Shown here in pieces: positions 13,301 through 20,601 of a DNA stretch of 64,000 nucleotides. The notes beneath the pieces are model-generated. The model saw only the letters and a list, made by a program, of their open reading frames with translations, had not been told where the DNA came from and made no database searches. Both the position numbers and the translations under genes were made by a program. Every line of letters begins with the position of its first letter. The stretch's first letter is position 1. The DNA comes from Asterias rubens (Eukaryota > Echinodermata > Asteroidea > Forcipulatida > Asteriidae), in contig NC_047072.1 of assembly GCF_902459465.1 (NCBI RefSeq), positions 16,287,776 through 16,351,775 on the forward strand, read 5' to 3'.

Positions 13301-16300
13301 TTCAGAGGGATCCGTTTCTCACAATGTTTTACACTATCAACGGCTCTCCATTGCTCATGACCAAGAAAGTTTTTATACTGATAATTATTTTGATGAGTAA
13401 TTACCAATTAATAGTGTTAGAGGACTAAATGATTGAATGCGCACTTCTTCCCAGTATGTTATGCTCAGCAACCTTATAGTTTTGCAGAATTTAATCACAA
13501 TTTCATCCAAGACGGATAAAACCTTTGCAAGAATCTTACAGGCAACTTTTACAGGCAACTTGGAGGCAACCAACTATCGTGCATGCTACAGGAGCACTTT
13601 GGTAGCAAATTAGTCATTGTCTTATACTCCCTAAGAAAATGTTGAGAAAATTCAAATCCAAAGCCAGTAAAATACCTCGTGTGACATGACCCTTTGAGTT
13701 GATTAAATTATTACCTGTTTTTCCCTCTTGCACTTGCTCCAACACTAGCACTGACAGGAACAGGTAAACTCTTACAATCCGGTGTTGATAGAGTATTCAA
13801 TCTCTTAATCTTAGATGCACTCTGAGTAACGGACACCCCTGTATAGAACGATCGAGACTCAGATGTATTCTGCTCCTTAGTATGATCAGAAAATGGGATG
13901 GTAAACTCATTGTCAGCTTGTAGACTACTTAGACCTTTGTTAAATCGTTCCATGGCTGTTTCAACCATTTGAGTCGGTTCACATTTTAGATTCCGTGCTT
14001 TCTTTAAGATGTCCAAACATTTGTCTTCATCTCCTGAAAATAAACACGTCCATATTTTAATTCCAAATATCAAGTAATAAACACACACAAAATTTATTGG
14101 TAAATTTTCATAATTTAGGGTTAAAAATAGACCGACTAGAACTTCCGACATCTGTATTATGAAAGCATCAACAGTGAACACTCAACCAAATGAGTTATCT
14201 GGCCCCTACGTTGGCGGACTCTCTACTTTGGCAATATCTTTGTACAGTCAGGGGTGCCAGTCACTGGTCAGAAGCCATTCAACCTGTACATGCGATATCA
14301 AACTGGGGTGTGGCAGCAAAGGGATGGCCAAACCTAGACAGTTTCCCTTGTGGACCGGTTAATCACTTGATAATTTAAAATAAAAAGTTGCACAATATTA
14401 ATTTTTAAGGAAAAGACAATTTCTTACTAAAATATTTGAATCTAAAAAACACTTCAGGCCTGAAGACATACTTAGACATCTGAAAGCCCAAATATTTGTG
14501 CAACGAGGGTGTTTTTTCTTTAATTTTTTTCTTGTTTGTTATTTTATGCATGTTGCCTTAGGAATGACCGAAACACCAAAATTATGGGAGGCGTCCAGTG
14601 CCTTTAACTATTTTTAAACTGTACTAAATGTGAAGAAATACATAAATGAAGTCCTTACCTCTAGTGAGCTCCAGCTGGGCAGCTTCTACATGGACAATAG
14701 CGAGAGTTTTGATATTTGCTCTGGCATATTTGAAAACCACCCGAGCATCGTCAAAATCATGGGTCCTGGTAAAAAACAACATTAATCAAAAAGATGAGAG
14801 ATCAAAAGTGAGTAAATCTTACGCAGTACACGGGCCTGAACTTTCTTGTTTGATAGGGCGAGGCCACTTTCATTTTGTAAAGGCCACTTCCATTGGAAAA
14901 TCTTAAAGTCAATTGGAAACTTTTGAAGGGGCACCAAGGCCAACACCAGAGGCAACTAAGGCCATGGGCTTGTGGCTTATAAGTACTTACTCCAGATCTG
15001 GTGACAGTCAAACATGTAGCACACTCAAATAATTCAGTATGTCAACTGAATGAAAGTGAACTGTTGATTTCGGCTAAAGCTACAGCTACATGTATGTAGA
15101 TCGCGCACGTCTGCTTATAAATTCTTCAACACTGGCAGATGCGCTGATCTAGCTGTAGCTGTAGCCGAAGTCACCGCTTCGGACACAGCCTTGGATTGTG
15201 TTTTGGGTCAGATTAAGCATTCGTTACACATTTTAATGTTTTTTGTGAGAACGGCAATTTCTTACATTTTCAACTTTGCAAAGTTAATACAAATTTGAGC
15301 ATATGCTGGATTCTTATTGTTCTTTTCCAAGTCGATAAGTTTGAGAGCGTTGTTATAAGCACTACACAGTAATCTATATCTATTAGTGATATTAGATAAC
15401 TGCGTATCCTTCACAAGCATGTTGATGTAGACCAGCCAGTCTTCTGGTTGGCAACCAGCCTCTATTATCCTCTTCACTTGCGTTGTTTGATCTGAAAATA
15501 TCAAAAACAAATGTTAAAATGGTAAATTTTTAAATAGCATATGACTTGATTGAATCAATCAACCCTTAGGGACCCAAGCTATGTACAGACAAAGCCTTTG
15601 CTGGAAACGCAAAACCACAAGAAATTAAAACATACATGAATTTGGTTTTGAACATTGTGGATGAACTTGAGTTGAACTTGAGCTTTGAAGGTGTTCATGT
15701 TCCACTGGAACTTCCAGATTGCATAAAATGTCATTTTTTAAACTATTCTAATTCTTATTCTAGCAAGTCATCTTGCCCCTCAAAAATCTATGTTTTTAGG
15801 ATAATTAAAATCATGCAACACTACGTTCACATTTTGTTCTGGCGAGGGGGGTGGGAGCAAACACTACAGTACGTATTCTATCTAGTAATTTCTCGTATCT
15901 TCGGATAACTTTACGTATGGCGTCACCACTTTTTCACTCCTTTTTACAAAAAGGGATATCTCCATCATTGCGGTAAATTAGATAGAATATATTATTTCAT
16001 ATCAAATGAAAAAGTGGTGGCGCCATCTGGAAACTTTTCCGTATTTTCTACTGTGTAGCAGATTAATTTGCACAATCTGCAAATAAATTGCGCACATCTT
16101 TGAATCGATCATTCTAAAATTCTGTTTGATTTCTAAACTATTTTTTAATAACTTATAAAATAAATAAACCATTGCCATGTAAAAGTAGTTTCGTTTTCCT
16201 TTTTAAGTTTTTGGTTTTGTATTTGAATGGAAATGTAAGAGTGAAATTCCGTGAAAAGAAAAGAAAAGTACCCTAAAAAGATAGTTTCCGCCTAGTATTT

Positions 16301-16550
16301 CGAGAAACGTTTCATTTTTGTCCATATGTTGGGGAGTTTTAACGGAAAGCAAGTTAGACTGAATTACTCAACTCAGGAAGTGGCATTGCATTGAATGCAG
16401 TGAGTTATTGCACGTAATTTCAATGTCCCGATTCCACGGTGAAAATTAATGAAAATATTAATCATTTTAGTTCAACAGGGCGACTTATTTTAATTTCAAA
16501 TTGCATCATCCTGGACGAGGTAAAACTCAACAAGTATGTTACTTACCCAT
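1..16550 (-). CDS. TTK: TTK/MPS1 dual-specificity mitotic kinase, 14 exons, 3' end beyond left edge
   Basis: Spindle-assembly-checkpoint kinase that acts at kinetochores. Coding exons in transcript order: 16547-16550, 15266-15491, 14659-14765, 13715-14033, 12453-12863, 12123-12309, 11598-11705, 10654-10811, 9719-9867, 8328-8542, 4000-4121, 2830-2975, 767-859, 1-151 (open at the window edge). All junctions are GT-AG and phases agree from exon 1 to exon 12, giving 717 codons before the C-terminal tail; human TTK is about 857 aa. The start is the ATG at 16548-16550, with A at -3 and G at +4, one base before a GTAAGT donor. Kinase landmarks: GKGGSSK loop, AIKYV lysine near residue 470, HSDLKPANF near 560, IDFGIAN near 579, and an activation segment ending NYMSPEAI. 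The one inconsistency is between exons 12 and 13 (see findings). Identity as TTK is secure; exact ends are inferred. Confidence 0.93.
350..500 (-). repeat. tRNA-derived SINE remnant
   Basis: Reverse-strand B-box-like GGGTTCGAATCCC and an A-box-like segment spaced as in a tRNA, but with no pairing acceptor stem. Related copies lie at 9,100-9,300 (minus), 10,840-10,930 (plus) and 27,020-27,150 (plus), all with the phrase GTTGGTNAGACTNNTCTA. They are degenerate and are not functional tRNA genes. Confidence 0.7.
1330..1800 (-). mobile_element. CR1/L2-type non-LTR retrotransposon 3' fragment
   Basis: The minus strand encodes a 114-aa piece ending [20 protein letters not shown], typical of the C-terminus of CR1/L2-like reverse transcriptases. 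It is followed by a 3' tail containing CACCCTGCTGGGTGTTCAAG and an AAT-type microsatellite. It is 5'-truncated and lies in the intron between TTK exons 13 and 12. A plus-strand relative lacking the tail lies at 26,290-26,470. Confidence 0.75.
1878..2440 (+). mobile_element. Fold-back element, family E
   Basis: About 560 bp. One end is a hairpin of two roughly 70-bp arms reading TTTTCAACTAGTGGTTTAAA and its complement around 2,290-2,410. The rest contains ATTGGTGGAGAGCGCGTCAC. Other copies are at 8,630-9,060 and 55,170-55,730 (both reverse). No transposase is encoded, so it is a non-autonomous element. Confidence 0.75.
2511..2760. mobile_element. Diverged MITE of family A type
   Basis: Starts GGCACTGGACACTAATTGGT and keeps the ACATTGTAAGAAACGG core, but carries a CTTCAGGCCTGAAG palindrome in the middle. 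The right end is truncated. The same sub-type is seen in pieces at 13,200-13,425, 14,440-14,610, 20,990-21,140 and 28,500-28,840. Confidence 0.65.
2830..4121 (-). CDS. TTK: TTK kinase C-lobe exons 11-12
   Basis: Exon 11 (4000-4121) encodes [20 protein letters not shown], nearly identical to the vertebrate APE/F-helix region, and ends ICDPR. Exon 12 (2830-2975) completes the C-lobe with [20 protein letters not shown] and [15 protein letters not shown], then a run of prolines. The arginine at the junction is split AG|G. A MITE (3351-3712) occupies most of the intron between them. Confidence 0.92.
3351..3712. mobile_element. MITE family A (TTAAAGGCAGTGGACAC ends)
   Basis: Terminal inverted repeats TTAAAGGCAGTGGACACT and complement bracket about 360 bp with internal CGGCTCCCTCTGAAGTGCCA and TTGAGCTCAAATTTTCACAG. 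It is non-coding. Seven further near-complete copies are at 27,208-27,583, 49,377-49,768, 49,967-50,342, 50,597-51,023, 51,718-52,122, 54,329-54,716 and 58,866-59,315. Confidence 0.85.
4290..4500. repeat. Family H repeat with AGGCCTG ends
   Basis: About 200 bp bounded by inverted CAGGCCTG motifs, with internal GGGCACCAAGGCATTTTCTC and GGCTTCTTTGCCTCCGTGAA. Related copies are at 940-1,170, 14,830-14,970, 39,398-39,570 and 41,560-41,695. Open frames over these copies are repeat-derived. Confidence 0.65.
4500..6260. other. TTK intron stretch without features
   Basis: AT-rich intron sequence between TTK exons 10 and 11. Plus-strand open frames at 5,058-5,396 and 5,655-5,846 show no domain or splice context and are not called. 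Confidence 0.5.
6260..7690. repeat. 13-copy G-rich minisatellite in a TTK intron
   Basis: Tandem units of about 99-117 bp start with GTAAACAGTACCACAG at 6278 and recur about every 105 bp to 7567. Each ends in a GT run followed by 6-22 Gs. The unique part is almost invariant while the GT and G tracts vary in length. Open frames on the minus strand here (Pro/His/Thr-rich) come from this repeat and are not genes. Confidence 0.95.
7700..8320. other. TTK intron stretch without features
   Basis: AT-rich DNA between the G-rich minisatellite and TTK exon 10. No repeats or genes seen. Confidence 0.5.
8328..11705 (-). CDS. TTK: TTK kinase-domain exons 7-10
   Basis: Exon 7 (11598-11705) ends with the glycine-rich loop VVGKGGSSK. 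Exon 8 (10654-10811) begins [18 protein letters not shown], with the ATP-anchoring lysine, and ends LYD. Exon 9 (9719-9867) encodes [19 protein letters not shown], the hinge. Exon 10 (8328-8542) carries the catalytic loop HSDLKPANF and IDFGIAN, plus an activation loop with [15 protein letters not shown] corresponding to the human T676/T686 region. All catalytic residues I know for the family are present, so the enzyme should be active. Introns between these exons contain SINEs and a decayed copy of exon 9. Confidence 0.93.
8630..9060 (-). mobile_element. Fold-back element, family E
   Basis: Copy of the 1,878-2,440 element in a TTK intron. The hairpin arms at 8,645-8,760 pair around CCGAGACAAAGTCGAGG. 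The unique half retains CACCCCTCCAACTATGAAAT and CCAATAGGAATAGCGAAACT. Confidence 0.75.
9100..9300 (-). repeat. tRNA-derived SINE remnant
   Basis: Same family as the copy at 350-500, including the downstream phrase TGGTGTTACC and the repeated-thread spacing. It lies in the TTK intron between exons 10 and 9. The flanking 9,060-9,120 (ACACCGATGTGTGTGAGCAC) also matches 550-580, so the repeat unit extends beyond the tRNA-like head. Confidence 0.65.
9573..9649 (-). pseudogene. Decayed tandem copy of the 3' half of TTK exon 9
   Basis: About 146 bp of sequence (3' part of exon 9, its donor and the intron beyond) is repeated next to the true exon, offset 146 bp. The copy keeps the donor and reads [10 protein letters not shown], but a TGG tryptophan codon has become TGA, and there is no acceptor of its own. 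If spliced in, it would end the protein inside the kinase domain. It is therefore a relic of a local tandem duplication. Confidence 0.8.
10110..10400 (+). repeat. tRNA-derived SINE with ATT microsatellite
   Basis: A-box-like GTGGCCTAGCGGTAAAGAGC and B-box-like GGGTTCGAGTTCC lead into a body containing ACTTAACCATGATTGCTTC and an ATTATTATT tract at about 10,310-10,334. A reverse copy lies at 11,870-12,090. Both are in TTK introns. Confidence 0.7.
11370..11560. repeat. Family J palindromic repeat
   Basis: Starts GGGCCCAATTTTATAAAGC and ends GCTTTATAATTTGGGCC; the middle contains GCTGAGCAAAGAAATTTGTC. Related pieces are at 19,380-19,490 and 29,600-29,690. Confidence 0.65.
11870..12090 (-). repeat. 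tRNA-derived SINE, reverse copy
   Basis: Reverse complement of the 10,110-10,400 family: GGGACTCGAACCCACACTC and CCGCTCAGCCACAACACACC mark the B and A boxes. The body contains the tract ending GGACCAACGTCTTTACGTCC. It ends just before TTK exon 6. Confidence 0.65.
12123..12863 (-). CDS. TTK: TTK linker exons 5-6, low-complexity regulatory region
   Basis: Exon 5 (12453-12863) and exon 6 (12123-12309) encode a disordered linker between the TPR-like region and the kinase domain. It is rich in Ser, Pro, Gln and Asn, with an acidic [11 protein letters not shown] patch and Q/P runs in exon 6. In vertebrates the same position holds a poorly conserved, heavily phosphorylated linker. The splice AG|T between the two exons restores a serine codon, and the junction to exon 7 (phase 0) leads into [10 protein letters not shown]. 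Placement rests on phase and position rather than sequence similarity. Confidence 0.75.
12925..12990. repeat. AATAC microsatellite and element tail
   Basis: Four to five AATAC units run into AATAAAACTTTATTGTCCCT, which resembles the 3' end of a retroelement. It lies in the TTK intron between exons 5 and 4. Confidence 0.5.
13715..16550 (-). CDS. TTK: TTK N-terminal exons 1-4 (TPR-like region)
   Basis: Exon 1 supplies only the start codon plus one base. Exon 2 (15266-15491) encodes the segment with [12 protein letters not shown], matching the NPEDWLSLLLKL region of vertebrate TTK. Exon 3 (14659-14765) carries [20 protein letters not shown], matching the [20 protein letters not shown] helix. 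Exon 4 (13715-14033) starts [15 protein letters not shown] and then turns Ser/Thr-rich. In the family this TPR-like domain targets the kinase to kinetochores. Phases 1, 2, 1 and 2 join without frame breaks. The four short exons were linked by phase and motif because most lack their own ATG. Confidence 0.85.
15903..16040. mobile_element. Palindromic MITE family D
   Basis: About 138-bp fold-back: GGATAACTTTACGTATGG at one end and its imperfect complement TCTGGAAACTTTTCC at the other. The centre reads TAAATTAGATAGAATAT. Other copies are at 32,376-32,507, 48,206-48,330 and 59,532-59,666. Non-coding. Confidence 0.85.
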
Positions 16551-16639
16551 GATGGATTTTGGAGCCTTGCCAAATGGTGTAAAAGTGCAATTCCGACCAT
16601 CAATCCAACTTGTTGTTTACCGACTTTAAATACAGCGCT

Positions 16640-16735
16640 GTTCACATGACTAAACACTATGATCTGATTGGATAGAATATAGTTTGCTATTTGTTGCCAA
16701 GAGAGGGCGCTGTTCATCAATTACGGTCTCCAGAT
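16640..16735 (-). promoter_or_regulatory. Probable TTK promoter
   Basis: Just upstream of the short TTK exon 1. On the minus strand there is a CCAAT box (TATCCAATCAGATC) at about 16,664-16,675 and a GAACAGCGCCCTCTCTTGG stretch at about 16,690-16,715. No TATA box is obvious. The transcription start is not determinable from sequence alone. Confidence 0.45.
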
Positions 16736-16738
16736 GCG

Positions 16739-17080
16739 AAACGGGTCAACTCGTACCCATTGATCTCCATTATACTGACCTGGGTACGAGTTGACTTAGG
16801 TACGAGTTGACTTAGGTACGAGTTGACTTGGGTACGAGTTGACTTGGGCACAGTATTTTGGGTACGAGTTGACTTGGGTACGAGTGACTTGGGTACGAGC
16901 CATAGAGCTCTATGGTACGAGCATTGTCCTATCCAGTCAGTATAATGGAGATCAATGCTCGTACCCAAGTCAACTCGTACCCAAAATATTGTACCCAAGT
17001 CAACTCGTACCTAAATCAACTCGTACCCAGGTCAACTCGTACCCAAGTCAACTCGTACCCAAGTCAACTCGTACCGTACA
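16739..17080. repeat. Inverted array of a GTACGAGTTGACTTGG unit
   Basis: Seven or so forward units of the 16-mer are followed by a CCATAGAGCTCTATGG palindrome at about 16,900 and then a similar number of reverse-complement units to 17,080. The matched flank CTCCATTATACTGAC also appears inverted near 16,935. The whole block is a fold-back made of tandem repeats directly upstream of TTK. Confidence 0.9.
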
Positions 17081-17089
17081 ACGTACATT

Positions 17090-17240
17090 GGGTGCGTTCG
17101 TTTAGCTTCCCTGGGTCGACCCCGGTGTGTGGCGGATTTTTTTCCAGGACTAACTTGGGTTATTATCTGCACACGTTCGTCCTAGAAAAAAAACCTACCA
17201 CACATAGGGGTCGACCCAGGGAAGCTAAACGAACGCACCC
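17090..17240. mobile_element. 151-bp palindromic MITE (GGGTGCGTTCGTTTAGC ends)
   Basis: Long terminal inverted repeats GGGTGCGTTCGTTTAGCTTC and complement, with internal GTCGACCC near both ends. A second copy lies at 60,255-60,408. Both are almost entirely arm with a short loop near TTATCTGCACACG. No target-site duplication could be fixed with confidence. Confidence 0.9.
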
Positions 17241-17594
17241 ATAGTATGCCGAAACGGAGAATTTCCGTGCGGCGTGATTTTGTAATTGCGATAGGAAATA
17301 AAAATGATGTTCTACCATCATATGGAGCTCACTTTTAATATTAATAATAATCTCACGAATCAGTCTAGAAATAATGTCAGTATTTCCTGCCAACTATAGC
17401 TTCGCTTGTACATAATATTGCATGGATGTCCTACATCTAAGTAAGACCTCAATGGCTGGTCTTTTAAAACGAGCGTGTGCCCGTGAAAATGTTTGTGAAC
17501 AAAGAGGAAAACAGCTGCAAGTACTAAAGTTGAGAAAGCATCAGTTTATTTAAACAAAGTCCTAAATCCATGTGATATCTGACCCTCATTAAAA

Positions 17595-17930
17595 GCAACT
17601 GCTGCTTTATGATTGGTCTGTTACCCGTGAGTTAATAACCATGCTTTATGATTGGTCTGTTTACGCTTAAAAGCGTAAGCTTACGCTTAACAGACCAATC
17701 ATAAAGCTTGGTTATTAACTTACGCGTAACAGACCAATCATAAAGCAGCAGTTGTCCACACGTAAGAGGGCGATATTTAACACAACCAGGTCTAATTTGG
17801 TTATTAACTTACGCGCAACAGACCAATCATAAAGCTTGGTTATTAACTTACGCGTAACAGACCAATCGTAAAGCAGCAGTTGTCCACACACGTAAGACGG
17901 CGGTATTTAACACAACCATTAATTTTTCAC
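17595..17930. repeat. Inverted and tandem array of CCAAT-containing units
   Basis: AACAGACCAATCATAAAGC occurs four times on the plus strand (about 17,688, 17,728, 17,817 and 17,858, the last with one change) and twice reversed (17,605 and 17,643). A 147-bp part ending CACAACCA is repeated in tandem. It lies between the divergent TTK gene and the small plus-strand gene, and each unit contains a CCAAT box. Confidence 0.85.
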
Positions 17931-17989
17931 CTGCAAACAAAATACCACCGTTAAACCAGCATTGCGCCCTCTTTTTTTGTGTTGGTGCA

Positions 17990-19668
17990 ATAATTAAAAA
18001 CACAGTCTACAAGCTAGCAGCTCAGCTCAACTTCAATTTTGAAACTTTGAATTTCTTCATAATTTCTTCACTTTTTTGGCAGAACTTTTGCCATTTCTGT
18101 GGGTACAAAGTACCATCTCTTCACGAGGGAATCCCAAAAAAGAATTGATCACAAGGAAGGTAAGCAAACACTGTCACTGCGCTGCGCTCACTCGGCAGGC
18201 AGAGATCCAAAGATTCCCTTTTCAAAATTTGAATAGCATCAGTTATTGATATTAATTTAGCATGTTTCCTCATAATGTGGGGTACAGTGTACAATGTATG
18301 TGTTTTTGGACCATCTTAAAGTAATTCATCTCAACGCCGAGGGTAAGAACTATCAACAACAAAAACACAAGACAACAAAAACACAAGACATACTTTTTGG
18401 CCCTCCTCGTGAACAAGATATGCAAAAGTCTTTAAAAAAATCAAGGCTTTCTGGTTAACAATCTGACACTGATATTGATAAATTAATGTTAAACTCGTTC
18501 AGGTACAGCCAACTACATGGAACGTCAGGGTGCCACTATCAACAGAGTCACTTCATCATTTGGACCATCTCCAACCTTCAAGGTAGAAAAAAGTGATGCA
18601 AGTTTTGCAGAAAGTGCTGCAAGATTTCACTTTGATCAACTACAGGAGAGAGGACAATGGCAAGATAGAAGGCTGGTGGCCTTGGCTAAACTCAAACATT
18701 TAGGCCTAATGAATGCTATAAAGAGTGACTCTTTGTGAGTTTTACCCTATACTCCACAAGCGCAACTGACTGGGTAAACTGTTTAAAATGATTTGGGGTT
18801 CAAACAAAGAAATATTTACTGGGATAGGATGGGACTCAAACCAATGACTTCCGGATTGACGCACCGGCACTCAACTAACTGAGCTATCTAACCCTATTTT
18901 GGCTGTTTCTCTCTATTGTCAATATCTTTGTTCGGGGGTTGCTGGTCAGAAGCCATGCAACCATTAACTGCCGTCGTGTAGCCAGGGATCACACCGAAGT
19001 TACGATACCTGGGAAGGGGCAGCTAGGGGATCGTCAACATAGGGCTAGATAGCTCAGTTGGTAGAGCGCCGGCATGTTAATCCGGAGGTCGCTGGTTCGT
19101 GTCCCACTCTAGTAAATTTTTATTTGTTCACCCCAAATCATTTTACCCAGTCAGTTTCCTTTATGGTGTATAACGTAAACGTCTGAAATAAAAAGTTGAG
19201 TCTACTTCAAAGGTGATCCCCTGGCTGCCGCTTCCCAGGTTGTACGGTGTCTTAACTTGGGTGTGATCCCTGGCTTGCACTGCAGTAAACGGTAAAAGGC
19301 ATGCTAACCTTCCGGTGCTTACCACACAAAAATAAATGACATCACAATGCAAATCCATGGTAAACACGTAATATGGCCGCCCAATTTTCTGCTAACCTGT
19401 GAAATACACTAAGGCTTAAGCAAATGTTTCTGCTACAGTAAGCACGCAAATTTGCTTATCACTAAGCAGTGCTATGAAATTGGGCCCTTGTCTCAAATGA
19501 CATCAGTAATTTATTACTTGTTATTTCTTTTACCTGCAATCATTAGTTCATACCTTGCAAAATGTCATGTAAATGTTTTTATAACCTCTAAAGGAATTTT
19601 TCGCACAAATCTAATTTAAAATGGTCAATGCTGGAAAGATTTGTCAATCTTATTCTAAATAAATAAAA
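17990..19668 (+). CDS. Two-exon gene for an unrecognised 73-aa protein (CDS 18517-18738)
   Basis: Exon 1 (about 17,990-18,159) is untranslated and ends in a GTAAGC donor. Exon 2 starts at 18,503 after TTCAG, with the ATG at 18,517. The 73-aa product is charged and soluble, with no signal or membrane segment: an N-terminal Ser/Thr part, then SFAESAARFHFDQLQERGQW and LVALAKLKHLGLM, probably helical. The stop is TGA at 18,736, but a strong GTGAGT donor overlaps it at 18,735, so a longer spliced form is possible. A poly(A) signal AATAAA is near 19,661. I do not recognise the family; the helical part suggests a real protein. The gene is divergent from TTK and convergent with NSUN4. Confidence 0.6.
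18820..19115. repeat. Inverted pair of tRNA-derived SINEs in the 3' UTR
   Basis: A reverse tRNA-like head (18,822-18,900) and a forward one (19,042-19,114, with TAGCTCAGTTGGTAGAGCGC and CTGGTTCGTGTCCCACTC) face each other. The acceptor stems do not pair, so these are SINE heads rather than tRNA genes. The transcript of the small gene could fold on itself here. Confidence 0.75.
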
Positions 19669-19730
19669 AGTTTATTAAAGTAACCTGTTTTCAGTGTGTT
19701 TTAATTTTTTTGAAGGAAGTTCATTCTGCT

Positions 19731-19910
19731 TAAAGATGCTATGTCAGATTTTTGGCCCCAAACATTAACAAATATTTTTGTTTTGAGTAAATTATATTAT
19801 TATTATTGGCCTTACAACAAATACTACTAAAGAAGACTTTGGAAACAGTTCAAAATAAACGTTTTTTTCTACTCAAACACTTTTTTTTTTACCGGTCAGG
19901 GGGGGGGGTG
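19731..19910. mobile_element. Truncated MITE family G
   Basis: Starts AAAGATGCTATGTCAGATTT and matches one arm of the complete copy at 53,520-53,896. The opposite arm is missing. Confidence 0.6.
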
Positions 19911-20129
19911 AAACATTCAAGAGACAGCATTCACGAGTTCTATTTCCTGTAATTTAATCATCAGTTTTACTAAAGATAAAATCACAGATTGTAAAATAAA
20001 TGTAGAACTTGACAGTACAGATTTATAATGGTAATTAATTCAAATACAATAATGTTCATAAATTTCCGGTTAGCAAAACATACCAAAATAATAATGAAAC
20101 ATCAAAATGAATAAGAATGCTATTTTTTT

Positions 20130-20530
20130 TTTCTGTTTAATTGTGCTAAGGCTATATTGGCCTTGTACACTTTTCCAGGTAAAAATTCATAAGTACACAA
20201 GGCTATCCTTGTACACATTTTCAGTCAAAATAAGTAAAAGTACACAAGGCTATGAGCTATAGCCTTAAATAATGCATAACAAATTTTCAGGCAAAACTTG
20301 CGCTATACACCAATAGCCTCATGTACACCTTTTCTCTTGAATTGATTGAAAAGTACACAAGGCGTGTACAAGGCGTATGTACTTTAGCCCGGGTATATCA
20401 AATTTTGCCCTAAAAGTAAAATGCAATGTAGATTATAGCCTTGTGCATTTAAGGCCAAAATTTGATGCATTGTTACACTTTCAAGCAAAACTATAGCCTT
20501 GTTATTTTATGGTGTATTTTTTCCAAAAAT
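20130..20530. repeat. Irregular array of CCTTGTACAC motifs
   Basis: Degenerate repeats of GCCTTGTACAC and its complement GTACACAAGGC recur about every 40-60 bp downstream of NSUN4, some facing each other. No reading frame is kept. It could be part of the NSUN4 3' UTR. Confidence 0.55.
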
Positions 20531-20601
20531 TAAGTCCAGTATTTGATATTAATTAAAAAATAGATAAATCATGACTGTTGTACCAAAATGACTGTTGGCC
20601 C

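Noticed and set aside
19042..19114. tRNA gene
   Set aside because: A and B boxes are present but the acceptor stem does not pair and many relatives share the same body, so it is a SINE head.
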